A stretch of 32,465 bases of DNA, taken from assembly GCA_024698485.1 (NCBI GenBank), contig JAILRC010000086.1:1-32465 (forward strand), given 5' to 3'. The position numbers were made by a program, and so were the translations under genes. Below, in pieces: positions 1 to 7,723 of the stretch (position 1 is its first letter; every line of letters begins with the position of its first letter). The notes under the pieces were generated by a model. The model searched no databases and had not been told where the DNA came from. It worked only from the letters and a program-made list of their open reading frames with translations. This DNA is from Lachnospiraceae bacterium. Its GTDB lineage: Bacteria > Bacillota > Clostridia > Lachnospirales > Lachnospiraceae.

Positions 1-46
1 TTTTTCGTGCCTTTGAAGGGAGTTTAGAATTATTTTAGAAAAATTG

Positions 47-73
47 TTAGCACTCGCTATTGACGAGTGCTAA
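47..73 (+). promoter_or_regulatory. CIRCE operator (HrcA binding site)
   Basis: A perfect inverted repeat TTAGCACTC-N9-GAGTGCTAA, which is exactly the CIRCE consensus bound by the heat-shock repressor HrcA. The right arm and spacer cover the -35 hexamer of the hsp20 promoter, so bound HrcA should block RNA polymerase. No hrcA gene lies in the window. Confidence 0.97.
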
Positions 74-88
74 CAATCGTGGTATAAC
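60..88 (+). promoter_or_regulatory. SigA-type promoter of hsp20
   Basis: TTGACG (60-65), 17-bp spacer, TATAAC (83-88). The -35 lies inside the CIRCE element. The predicted start is near 95, giving a leader of about 105 nt before the Hsp20 start codon. Confidence 0.85.
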
Positions 89-199
89 ATAGTCAGAACA
101 AAGGAGATGAATAAAAATTCTCCCGCCTGTTCCAAAATACTTATTAACATGGTTCCGGTGCATGAAGAACAAGCACCGAGTATAAAGGAGGAATGACTT

Positions 200-664
200 A
201 TGTTGATGCCCAGTATTTTTGGAGGAAACTATTTTGATGATTTCTTTGATCTCTTCCCTTATGTGGACGACAAGGATTTCAGGAACACTGAAAAGAAACT
301 TTACGGTAAGAATGCCGGCCACATAATGAGAACTGATGTGAAGGAACTGGATGATGCTTATGAGCTTGAGATGGATCTTCCCGGATTTACAAAGGAAGAG
401 ATCCAGATCTCCCTTGACGATGGCTATATGACGGTAAATGCCGTTAAGGGCCTCGATCAGGACGAGAAGGAGAAAAAGAGCGGTAAGTACATAAGACGTG
501 AACGTTATGTGGGCTCCTGCTCAAGAAGCTTCTACGTAGGCGAGAACATCACCGAGGAGGACATCAAGGCCGAGTTCAAGCACGGCATCCTGAAGCTTAC
601 CATCCCTAAGAAGGATCCTAAGAACGAAGTCAAGGAAAAGAAATATGTAGCTATCGCAGGCTAA
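200..664 (+). CDS. Small heat shock protein, Hsp20/alpha-crystallin family
   Basis: An ATP-independent holdase chaperone of the cytosol, 154 residues, the usual length for a bacterial Hsp20. The N-terminus is short and Phe/Asp-rich. The alpha-crystallin domain starts near residue 45 (TDVKELDDAYELEMDLPGF) and runs to the C-terminal I-x-I-type segment LKLTIPKKD near residue 135. The start is fixed by a strong AAAGGAGG at 184-191, 8 nt ahead of the ATG. It is monocistronic, with its own CIRCE-overlapped promoter and a terminator directly after it. This implies HrcA-controlled heat induction. The family call is secure; there is no reason to choose a particular Hsp20 symbol. Confidence 0.97.
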   Translation: MLMPSIFGGNYFDDFFDLFPYVDDKDFRNTEKKLYGKNAGHIMRTDVKELDDAYELEMDLPGFTKEEIQISLDDGYMTVNAVKGLDQDEKEKKSGKYIRRERYVGSCSRSFYVGENITEEDIKAEFKHGILKLTIPKKDPKNEVKEKKYVAIAG

Positions 665-678
665 ATCTTCCACAAAAC

Positions 679-711
679 GGAGGGCTCCCCAAGCGGGAGT
701 CCTCTTTTTTT
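679..711 (+). terminator. Rho-independent terminator of hsp20
   Basis: GGAGGGCTCCC and GGGAGTCCTC form a GC-rich hairpin with one G-T wobble, followed by a run of seven T. Confidence 0.9.
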
Positions 712-734
712 ACAATGCATTCACAACTGATTTA

Positions 735-763
735 TTTACATTTCGTAAATTTTAGATTATACT
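735..763 (+). promoter_or_regulatory. SigA-type promoter of pgi
   Basis: TTTACA (735-740), 17-bp spacer, TATACT (758-763), followed about 45 nt later by the pgi start. Confidence 0.8.
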
Positions 764-808
764 ATCGCACGGTAAAAATGTTCTATGATTTCGGAAAGGA
801 AGAAACAT

Positions 809-2389
809 ATGATCTCTTGGAAGAATTTTGACGAATTAAAGACAGTAAAGAAACTTGAAAATGCTCCTAAGACCGATCTTAGGGAAGTGCTTGCGGGAAA
901 TGCGGGCGCTGAAAGAGTCGCAAAGTACTCCGTTCCCATGTCATCGGGCCTTAGCTACAATTTCGCGGCAAAGCAGGTAAATGACGAAACACTTACAATA
1001 TTAAAGGAACTGGCTGAAGAAGCACAGCTCAACGAGAAGTTTGAGGCTCTCTACAACGGAGAAGTCATCAACACCGGCGAGAAAAGAATGGTTCTTCACC
1101 AGATGACCAGAGGACAGTTAGGCAAAGCAGTTCTTGACGGTAACACAGACAAGAGGACTTTCTATACTGAGCAGCAGAACAGGATCGCTGATTTTGCCAA
1201 TGCAGTTCATACAGGAAAGATACTTAACGAGAAGGGCGAGAAGTTCACCACAGCCGTACAGATCGGTATCGGCGGAAGTGACCTGGGCCCCAGAGCAATG
1301 TACCTTGCTCTTGAGAACTGGGCAAAGAAGAACGGATGCTTCAAGATGGAAGCAAAGTTCATCTCAAATGTAGACCCCGATGACGCAGCAGGCGTTCTGA
1401 ACAGCGTTGATGTGGCTCATTCGATCTTCATTCTTGTTTCCAAATCGGGAACAACTCTTGAAACACTTACAAACGAATCCTTCGTTAAGGATGCCCTTAA
1501 AAAGGCAGGTCTTGACGCATCCAAGCATATGATCGCCGTAACGAGCGAAACATCCCCTCTTGCAAAGAGCGCTGATTATCTTGCAGCTTTCTTCATGGAT
1601 GATTTCATCGGCGGTCGTTACTCTTCAACTTCTGCCGTAGGCGGAGCAGTTCTTTCCCTTGCTTTCGGTCCCGAGATCTTCGCCCGTTTCTTAAACGGCG
1701 CAGGAGCTGAGGACAAGAACGCAACAAATAAGGACATCATGAAGAATCCCGCTATGCTGGATGCTCTTATCGGTGTTTATGAGAGGAATGTACTTGGCTA
1801 TCCTTCCACAGCCGTACTTCCTTACTCCCAGGCCATGAGCCGTTTCCCTGCCCATCTCCAGCAGCTGGACATGGAATCCAACGGAAAGAGCGTAAACCGT
1901 TTCGGTCAGAAGGTAAATTACGTTACAGGTCCCGTGATCTTCGGTGAGCCCGGAACCAACGGACAGCATTCCTTCTACCAGCTCCTTCACCAGGGAACCA
2001 ATGCCATCCCCATGCAGTTCATCGCTTTCAGAAAGAACCAGATGGACACGGATGTTGTGATACAGGACAGCACCAGCCAGCAGAAACTTTGCGCCAACGT
2101 TGCTGCGCAGATCATGGCATTTGCCTGCGGTAAGCAGAACGACGATCTCAACAAGAACTTTGAAGGAAACCGTCCTTCCAGCATCATCATCGGAGAGCAG
2201 CTTACACCCGAAGCACTGGGTGCTATCCTTGCACACTTCGAGAACAAGGTAATGTTCCAGGGCTTCCTTTGGAACGTTAACAGCTTCGACCAGGAAGGCG
2301 TTCAGCTTGGTAAGGTGCTTGCAAAGAAGGTACTTGCACATGAGACAGAGGGCGCACTCAAGGCATACAGCGATCTTTTGAACATATGA
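809..2389 (+). CDS. pgi: Glucose-6-phosphate isomerase
   Basis: Interconverts glucose 6-phosphate and fructose 6-phosphate in cytosolic glycolysis and gluconeogenesis. The protein has 526 residues with both SIS folds. Family signatures are present: IGIGGSDLGPRAM (phosphate binding), GGRYSSTSAVGG, MESNGKSV with the catalytic Glu near residue 356, GTNGQHSFYQLLHQGT with the catalytic His near 387, and the C-terminal Lys near 502 (GVQLGKVLAKK). I chose the ATG at 809 because GGAAAGGA at 793-800 is well spaced from it; an in-frame ATG at 785 has no site. Its promoter and a strong terminator flank it, so it is a single-gene unit. Confidence 0.97.
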   Translation: MISWKNFDELKTVKKLENAPKTDLREVLAGNAGAERVAKYSVPMSSGLSYNFAAKQVNDETLTILKELAEEAQLNEKFEALYNGEVINTGEKRMVLHQMTRGQLGKAVLDGNTDKRTFYTEQQNRIADFANAVHTGKILNEKGEKFTTAVQIGIGGSDLGPRAMYLALENWAKKNGCFKMEAKFISNVDPDDAAGVLNSVDVAHSIFILVSKSGTTLETLTNESFVKDALKKAGLDASKHMIAVTSETSPLAKSADYLAAFFMDDFIGGRYSSTSAVGGAVLSLAFGPEIFARFLNGAGAEDKNATNKDIMKNPAMLDALIGVYERNVLGYPSTAVLPYSQAMSRFPAHLQQLDMESNGKSVNRFGQKVNYVTGPVIFGEPGTNGQHSFYQLLHQGTNAIPMQFIAFRKNQMDTDVVIQDSTSQQKLCANVAAQIMAFACGKQNDDLNKNFEGNRPSSIIIGEQLTPEALGAILAHFENKVMFQGFLWNVNSFDQEGVQLGKVLAKKVLAHETEGALKAYSDLLNI

Positions 2390-2416
2390 TGGAAGAAAAA
2401 AACAAATAATAAATTT

Positions 2417-2457
2417 AAAGAAGAGTCACGATCGATCCGTGACTCTTCTTTGTTTTT
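2417..2457 (+). terminator. Terminator between pgi and the ABC exporter genes
   Basis: A perfect 14-bp stem, AAAGAAGAGTCACG with CGTGACTCTTCTTT around a 7-nt loop, followed by GTTTTTT. It lies between two convergent genes; the minus-strand side is A/T-rich but lacks a clean T run, so it is mainly a pgi terminator. Confidence 0.92.
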
Positions 2458-2461
2458 TGCG

Positions 2462-4297
2462 TTATGCGTAATATTGTGCCTGTGCATGCCACAGCTTGTA
2501 ATAAAGTGCATCTTCGTCCTTTACCAGCTCCTTGTGTGAGCCTTCCTGGACCTTGGTTCCGTCGTTGAAAACCAGGATCTTGTTACAAAAGACACAGCTT
2601 GAAAGCCTGTGGGAAATGAAGATGGCGGCTTTATCACCCGCGAAGCGGTTCATACGTTCATATATGTCTGCTTCGGACACGGGATCCAGAGCGGAGGTGG
2701 GTTCGTCAAAGATGGCGAAGGGAGCGTCCTTGTACAGGCAGCGGGCAATGGCGATCTTCTGGCTTTCGCCGCCGGAAAGTTCTATGCCGTCGGGGGAGAA
2801 CCACTGGTGGATGTAAGTGTTGGTACCATCCTTGAGTTCTGCCAGCCTCTCGCCGAAACCTGCGTTGACCAGAGCTTCATTCACTTTCTCTTCATCCCTG
2901 TTAAGGACGGGGGCTACGTTATCAGCAATGGAAAGACCGTAAATGCAGTAATCCTGGAACACCGTGGAGAAAAAGCTGAAGTACTCCGAAAGGTCATATT
3001 CCCGGATGTCTGTTCCGTTTAAAAGGATCACGCCGGAATCCGGATCGTAGAGACGGCAAAGGAGTTTTATGAATGTTGATTTTCCGGAACCGTTCCTGCC
3101 CACGATGGCCACCTTGTCTCCCTTTTTGATGGTGCAGGAGATGTTTTTAAGGGTGGGAGTGTCAAGACCCGGGTAGGTGAAAGTGAGATCCTTAACTTCC
3201 AGGGTGAAGTTTTCCCTGATCTCGTCCGTTAAGTGCTTCGTTCCCGTTGAAGCGCTTTCGGGCATATAGTAAAAGTCAAGATAGTCTTCAAGGTACTTCT
3301 TTTCGCCCTTCATTCCCGCGATGGTTCCGAAGAAACTGATGATGGCGTCGGAAAGGAGGGTCACGGTGCTAACGTACTCAAAAAGGTTACCCACGTCAAA
3401 TGCCCCGTAATAGCACTTTATGGCCACAAGGATGTAGATCACAAGTGAATAGAAGATGCTCTTTAAGAGAAGGCCGCTACCCTCCAGTACATTGGATTTG
3501 AGCATATATTTTATATATAGATTATCCGATCTGTCAGTTGCTTCTTTTAGTTTTTTAAGTACCAGATCTGCGGACCTAAAGAGTCTTATATCTTTACCGG
3601 GGATGTAATCCCAGATGCAATCCCAGATGATGGAGTTCTCAATTTTGTAATCGCTACGGTTCAGTTCGAAGGATTTCATTGAGATCTCAGCGGACTTGCG
3701 TTTCGAAAACATGGAGAAGATCAGGGCAACAAGGAACCACAGGATAAAGACAGCCGCAAAGCCCCATCCGTTCAGGAAACCTACGATCTTTTCCTGACCT
3801 TCTGCCTTTGACAGAAAAAGTTGGGACAAGATGGAGAAGGATAGACCCGCGGATACAAGGCTTGAAATGAGGCTTTTGAGGTTTCCGGGGATGTTTAGGA
3901 TACCGTGTCCGTAGAGCCACCTGTTCATGCTTGCGATGCGCTTGTTAAGGTCCGGATCTCCAAGCATTTTGTAATCCAGTTTCCAGGACTTGTCCGCAAC
4001 GCTCTGGATGACCACCTTCTTTTCCGCATAGTGCAGAACATCCTGGAACTGTCCTATGAAGTTTTTAAGGAGCTTTCCGAGGAAATTGAGCACGATAAGG
4101 ATGATGGCAGTTCTTAAGAGGCTGTCAAAGTCTTTCTCGGGCTTTGTAATGTCTGTGATGAGTTTTGCGTAAAGTATGATGTTGATGAAGGGATAGGCCG
4201 CATCGATCAGTGATGACAGAAGGACCATGGGAAAAAGAGCGGGGGTTCCCTTTTGGATCAGTTTTACGCTTTTTAAGAATGGATGTTTGATCTTCAT
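2462..4297 (-). CDS. ABC exporter half-transporter (TMD-NBD), subunit 2
   Basis: One half of a type IV ABC exporter, 611 residues. The N-terminal 340 residues hold about six membrane segments; the nucleotide-binding domain follows. It has Walker A GRNGSGKST (400-408), Q-loop VFQD (near 447), signature LSGGE (507-511), Walker B FAIFDEP with the catalytic Glu, D-loop SALD and the H-loop His 563, so this ATPase site looks intact. The start overlaps the stop of the upstream partner by four bases (ATGA, 4294-4297), which suggests translational coupling and a heterodimer. The substrate cannot be read from the sequence; drug, lipid or peptide export are all possible. Confidence 0.93.
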   Translation of the reverse strand: MKIKHPFLKSVKLIQKGTPALFPMVLLSSLIDAAYPFINIILYAKLITDITKPEKDFDSLLRTAIILIVLNFLGKLLKNFIGQFQDVLHYAEKKVVIQSVADKSWKLDYKMLGDPDLNKRIASMNRWLYGHGILNIPGNLKSLISSLVSAGLSFSILSQLFLSKAEGQEKIVGFLNGWGFAAVFILWFLVALIFSMFSKRKSAEISMKSFELNRSDYKIENSIIWDCIWDYIPGKDIRLFRSADLVLKKLKEATDRSDNLYIKYMLKSNVLEGSGLLLKSIFYSLVIYILVAIKCYYGAFDVGNLFEYVSTVTLLSDAIISFFGTIAGMKGEKKYLEDYLDFYYMPESASTGTKHLTDEIRENFTLEVKDLTFTYPGLDTPTLKNISCTIKKGDKVAIVGRNGSGKSTFIKLLCRLYDPDSGVILLNGTDIREYDLSEYFSFFSTVFQDYCIYGLSIADNVAPVLNRDEEKVNEALVNAGFGERLAELKDGTNTYIHQWFSPDGIELSGGESQKIAIARCLYKDAPFAIFDEPTSALDPVSEADIYERMNRFAGDKAAIFISHRLSSCVFCNKILVFNDGTKVQEGSHKELVKDEDALYYKLWHAQAQYYA

Positions 4298-6078
4298 GCT
4301 ACTTCCTCCACTGTTTCGCCCTCTTTGTAGTACTTGCTCTGGGTCTCAAAAAGTTCGGCATATGCTCCCTGCTTCGCCATGAGTTCGTCGTGGGTTCCCA
4401 CTTCTTTAATCTCACCGTCTGCCATATATATGATCCTGTCGCAGAATCTGGTGCTGGCAAGTCTGTGGGAAATGAAGAAGGTGGTCTTTCCCTTTGCCAG
4501 ATCTCCGTATTGCTTATAGAGTTCGCTTTCCGTAATGGGATCCAGTGCGGATGTGGGCTCGTCCAGAAGCAGGACGGATGCATCTTTGTAAAGCGCTCTT
4601 GCCAGAAGGACTTTCTGCTCCTCACCTCCGGAAAGCTTGACCGCATCTTCAAAGGTCTGCAGGTCGGTGGTGGAGTCGAGACCCTTTGGAAGGGACATGA
4701 TCTTGTCATATATTCCCGCTTTTTTAAGACATTCATCGAGTTTTACATCGTCTTCTTCGCAGCCCAGGATTACGTTCTCCTTGAGGGTGAAGGGGAAAAA
4801 GCACTTGTCCTGGAAAACGGCGGAGGTGATGTTATGCACTGAGGAAGATTTATAATCCGCTCTGTTTTTTCCGTTCAGCAGGATCTCGCCGGAGGTGGGA
4901 TTGTAAAGTCCTGCAAGGAGTTTTACAAGTGTGGTCTTTCCTGCGCCGTTAAGTCCGACAATGGCGATGTTCTCGCCGGGACGGAAGGTGATGTTTAAGC
5001 TTTTAAGGGTATCTTCCTCTGCGAGGGGATACTTGAAACTGACATTTTTAAGAACTATCTCAGGTACTTCACCCTTAAGATCCAGATCGGGCTTATCGGA
5101 CTCGTCTTCCGATGCGGTGAGCTTCTCAAAGTCCTCTCTCTTTTTAAGATAAGTAGTAAGGAGATTGATGTGCTTCATCTTGTCCACAATGTTTCCGCAC
5201 CATGCACCGAAGCCTGTGACCGCTCCAAAGTAAAGGACAAATTCGGAGGCGGTGATCTCGTTGTTCACAATGAGGTAGATGAGGTAGCCATAGGCCAGAC
5301 CCTCTTTTACAAGAGTCATCAGCGAATCCACTGCCATACCGCGCCAATAATTGAACTGCATCTTTCCCGTCAGCAGGAGACGACGGCGCACCACCTGTTT
5401 GTAGAGAAGCGCCAAAAAGGGAGACATTCCGAAAAGACGCACATCTTTACCGTTTTCAAATACAGAGAATTCACTGGAAATGTAAGCAGATTTGTTGTCA
5501 CAGGAGAGCCATTTCCGGCAGTTGGCAGACTCCCATTTGTTGCACCTGAGCCCGTAGAAGTAGCTCACAGCAGTGGCAAGAATGACCGAAAGAATGAGAA
5601 TAAAGGAAACCTTTGAAAGCAGGCCCGTGTAGAACACGATACCAAGTACCGATGAAGAAACTTCGGCGGCGGTGTATATAAAATCTGATGAAAATGAACC
5701 GTTGCCGGCGAACTGAACCATATTGTCCACGCCGTTTTCGTAGTCGTTGTTCTCGATCCTTGAGTAGTCCGCTCTTAAGCCCCGTTCAAGACACTGATTA
5801 ATGAGGAGCCTGTTGATTTTAATGACCCGATTGTTTTTGATCAGATTTAAAAGATAGGAGACCGCAGTGATCAGAATGGTACATCCACCGAGAATAGCGA
5901 TGTGGAAGAGCAGGGACTCCAATCCGCTGTGGGTCTCAATGTCTTTAACTATGTAAGAAGGCAGGTAAATGGAAAGAACCGATGACGCAACTGTTAACGG
6001 TATTCCGAGAAAGAAAAGAATAACGAAAAAAGGCGAAAGCTTCCAAAGCTTCGCAAATTGACTTACAAAAAGCCTCAT
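4294..6078 (-). CDS. ABC exporter half-transporter (TMD-NBD), subunit 1
   Basis: The first gene of the exporter pair, 594 residues. About six membrane helices lie in residues 15-300. The ATPase domain has Walker A GLNGAGKTT (375-383), Q-loop VFQD, signature LSGGE (482-486), Walker B LLLDEP (503-508) and the switch His 538. In many heterodimeric exporters one partner has lost the catalytic Glu; here both keep DEPTSALDP. The start is supported by AGGAGG just upstream on the minus strand. The long-spacer promoter ahead of it suggests induction by a MerR-type activator. No peptidase C39 domain and no bacteriocin precursor is visible nearby. Confidence 0.93.
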   Translation of the reverse strand: MRLFVSQFAKLWKLSPFFVILFFLGIPLTVASSVLSIYLPSYIVKDIETHSGLESLLFHIAILGGCTILITAVSYLLNLIKNNRVIKINRLLINQCLERGLRADYSRIENNDYENGVDNMVQFAGNGSFSSDFIYTAAEVSSSVLGIVFYTGLLSKVSFILILSVILATAVSYFYGLRCNKWESANCRKWLSCDNKSAYISSEFSVFENGKDVRLFGMSPFLALLYKQVVRRRLLLTGKMQFNYWRGMAVDSLMTLVKEGLAYGYLIYLIVNNEITASEFVLYFGAVTGFGAWCGNIVDKMKHINLLTTYLKKREDFEKLTASEDESDKPDLDLKGEVPEIVLKNVSFKYPLAEEDTLKSLNITFRPGENIAIVGLNGAGKTTLVKLLAGLYNPTSGEILLNGKNRADYKSSSVHNITSAVFQDKCFFPFTLKENVILGCEEDDVKLDECLKKAGIYDKIMSLPKGLDSTTDLQTFEDAVKLSGGEEQKVLLARALYKDASVLLLDEPTSALDPITESELYKQYGDLAKGKTTFFISHRLASTRFCDRIIYMADGEIKEVGTHDELMAKQGAYAELFETQSKYYKEGETVEEVA

Positions 6079-6110
6079 ATAAACCTCCTATGTTATTTAT
6101 AAGCTTAACT

Positions 6111-6142
6111 ATCATGCTGTTATAGGACCTATGTTTTGTCAA
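6111..6142 (-). promoter_or_regulatory. Possible long-spacer (MerR-type) promoter of the ABC exporter operon
   Basis: On the minus strand TTGACA (6142-6137) is followed by a 20-bp spacer and CATGAT (6116-6111). An 11-bp dyad ATAGG-A-CCTAT (6122-6132) is centred almost exactly in the spacer. A consensus -35, a 19-20 bp spacer and a central dyad are the known arrangement at MerR-family promoters. The -10 matches only 4 of 6 positions. Confidence 0.45.
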
Positions 6143-6202
6143 GTCATAAAACGGCGGAATAAAGTAAAAAAAGAATATGTTCAAAGGATTTTTATTGGGG
6201 GC

Positions 6203-6231
6203 TTGTTTTTTTTATTTCCTCAAGTTATTAT
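6203..6231 (+). promoter_or_regulatory. Promoter of the cobalamin operon
   Basis: TTGTTT (6203-6208), 17-bp spacer, TATTAT (6226-6231). The predicted transcript starts near 6238 and begins with a 7-bp hairpin (CGTACAG/CTGTACG, 6240-6257) ahead of the riboswitch. Confidence 0.6.
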
Positions 6232-6277
6232 ATGTGCATCGTACAGGCTTCTGTACGGGAAGAAAATTAAATAATGA

Positions 6278-6414
6278 GCATTTTCGGTTCCGGAGTGATC
6301 CGGATCAGGGGGAAGTTCGGTGCAAATCCGTCGCAACCACCATTACCGTAATCTCGCTTTCTTGGAGGAATTCTCCGGGAAATGCGGCTAAGTCGGAATA
6401 CCTGCCGAAGATGC
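6278..6414 (+). promoter_or_regulatory. Cobalamin (B12) riboswitch aptamer
   Basis: The conserved core is plain: GGGGGAAG, GGTGCAAATCCG (6319-6330), GCAACCACCATTACCGTAA, and GTCGGAATACCTGCC ending at 6406. The closing P1 helix pairs GCATTTTCGG (6278-6287) with CCGAAGATGC (6405-6414). The expression platform follows at 6415-6580: a hairpin CGGACTC/GAGTCCG (6425-6449), a second hairpin near 6488-6520, then an intrinsic terminator. Cobalamin binding should reduce expression of the operon downstream. Confidence 0.95.
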
Positions 6415-6542
6415 AATGGTTTTCCGGACTCGGGTGTATTGTGAGTCCGTAACATTTTTGGGTAAGAAGAATGCAACCGTTCATCGCGAGAGACAGTGTC
6501 CGTAAGGGGCAGTGTCTTGGTTTATTTTGCGTGCAAACAGTT

Positions 6543-6580
6543 GCGTTTTGTTGTCCCAATAACAAGACGCTTTTCTTTTT
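6543..6580 (+). terminator. Riboswitch expression-platform terminator
   Basis: GCGTTTTGTTGT (6543-6554) pairs with ATAACAAGACGC (6559-6570), with two wobbles, followed by TTTTCTTTTT. It ends 13 nt before the first start codon of the operon, so control is probably by transcription attenuation. Confidence 0.8.
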
Positions 6581-6593
6581 ATAAGGATGGATC

Positions 6594-6899
6594 ATGGGAA
6601 AGTATACAAGGGAGATGAGTGTACAGCTGCTCATCGAAAAACGAAAAGAGCTTAGGGAAGCAGGTGAAGACAGGCTTCCGAAAAGGTCGGACTTTGAAGA
6701 TGAAGAAGTCTGTGCCATCAAGGCTTTTCTCGGACCCTGGCCCAGAGCTCTTGAAGCTGCGGGTCTTAAGGAAGTCAGAAATGATGACCGAAAGAAACTG
6801 AACGCAGAAAAGAGGATCAGGTCGAAGAGACGCAGGACCGAGGCGAAAAAGGCCCGTGCGAAGGCTGAAAAATCGAACAAAGGAGAGACAAAAGAATGA
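6594..6899 (+). CDS. Small basic protein with HNH-repeat-like helical motif
   Basis: A 101-residue soluble protein, first gene after the cobalamin riboswitch. Residues 8-57 (LLIEKRKEL ... FLGPWPRALEAAGLKEV) resemble the 'homing endonuclease associated repeat', a short helical DNA-binding repeat with the typical W-x-x-A-L-x-A-A-G-L ending. The last 40 residues are an extremely basic Arg/Lys/Ala tail. There is no nuclease motif. The ATG at 6594 has AAGGA 6 nt upstream; the stop overlaps the next start (ATGA, 6896-6899), so it belongs to the operon. A nucleic-acid-binding role is inferred only from charge and motif; what it does in a cobalamin operon is unknown. Confidence 0.75.
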   Translation: MGKYTREMSVQLLIEKRKELREAGEDRLPKRSDFEDEEVCAIKAFLGPWPRALEAAGLKEVRNDDRKKLNAEKRIRSKRRRTEAKKARAKAEKSNKGETKE

Positions 6900-7723
6900 A
6901 AAAGTTTTTCGCAACATTACTTGCTGCAATCATGATCTTTGCAGCTACCGAACCTGCTACTGCAAACGCAGGTATGCTCATTTCCCCCAAACCCGCCGAT
7001 GTGGTGGTTTATGTTTCAATTGTAAACGGAGACATTAAACTTGCTCAGCATGCAGTTACGGTTAAGGACATTGACAACGACGGTGCTCTCACCATCAACG
7101 ATGCTCTTTATCTTGCTCATGAAGCAAAGTTTAACGGCGGTGCGGCTGCAGGCTACGGCTCTGCTCAGTCTCAGTGGGGACTTTCCCTCACCAAACTCTG
7201 GGGAGTAGAGAACGGCGGCAGTTACGGTTACTATGTGAACAATGCATCTGCCATGGGCCTCACGGATCCTGTAAAGAACGGTGATTATGTAAATGCTTTT
7301 GTTTACACCGATACCGTTGCTTTCTCCGACAGCTATGCTTTCTTTAACGAAAATGTGGTTACCGGAAACACAGGAAAAGAGATCAAGCTCACTCTTTCCG
7401 CAGCAGGCTATGACGCAAACTGGAATCCCGTTACACTTCCCGTTGCCAATGCAACCATCACTGTTGACGGCGTTAAGACAAACTACAAGACAGATGCTGA
7501 CGGTAAGGTAACCATCAAGGTGGCTTCCACAGGAAGACACATCGTAAGTGCCGTTTCCGATTCTGCAAATCTTGTTCCTCCCGTACTTGTGGTCACTTCT
7601 TCCAAGGATGCTACACCCAAGACAGGAGACAACTCTTTAAGGATCGTTACACTTCTCTCTCTCATCGCTGTTTGCGGCGTTGTAATGAGTGTTTACTATG
7701 GCAAAAAGGCTAATGAAAGATAA
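6896..7723 (+). CDS. Cell-wall-anchored DUF4430 (transcobalamin beta-domain-like) protein
   Basis: A 275-residue exported protein. A signal peptide (residues 1-25, MKKFFATLLAAIMIF...) is followed by a DUF4430-like domain at about 35-135 with the pattern GALTINDALYLAHEA, KLWGVENGGSYGYYVNN, VKNGDYVNAFVY. An Ig-like beta domain follows at about 150-230. The C-terminus is a sortase-type sorting signal: TPKTGD (240-245), a hydrophobic stretch and a basic tail (GKKANER). The first motif residue is T rather than L. DUF4430 is related to the C-terminal cobalamin-contacting domain of intrinsic factor and transcobalamin. With the riboswitch this points to capture of cobalamin or a corrinoid at the cell wall. 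Binding itself is inference. Confidence 0.8.
   Translation: MKKFFATLLAAIMIFAATEPATANAGMLISPKPADVVVYVSIVNGDIKLAQHAVTVKDIDNDGALTINDALYLAHEAKFNGGAAAGYGSAQSQWGLSLTKLWGVENGGSYGYYVNNASAMGLTDPVKNGDYVNAFVYTDTVAFSDSYAFFNENVVTGNTGKEIKLTLSAAGYDANWNPVTLPVANATITVDGVKTNYKTDADGKVTIKVASTGRHIVSAVSDSANLVPPVLVVTSSKDATPKTGDNSLRIVTLLSLIAVCGVVMSVYYGKKANER

Noticed and set aside
1691-2341. A 216-codon open frame opposite pgi
   Set aside because: It is fully antisense to an unmistakable enzyme, has no ribosome site and shows no domain; a shadow of pgi codon usage.
6305-6880. A 191-codon minus frame over the riboswitch and first cobalamin gene
   Set aside because: It runs through the conserved aptamer on the opposite strand and has low-complexity Ser/Phe composition.
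7689-7712. GTG 7689 or ATG 7698 as start of the intrinsic-factor-like protein
   Set aside because: Neither has a clear ribosome site, and ATG 7713 gives a compact signal peptide and overlaps the upstream stop; the choice is not certain.
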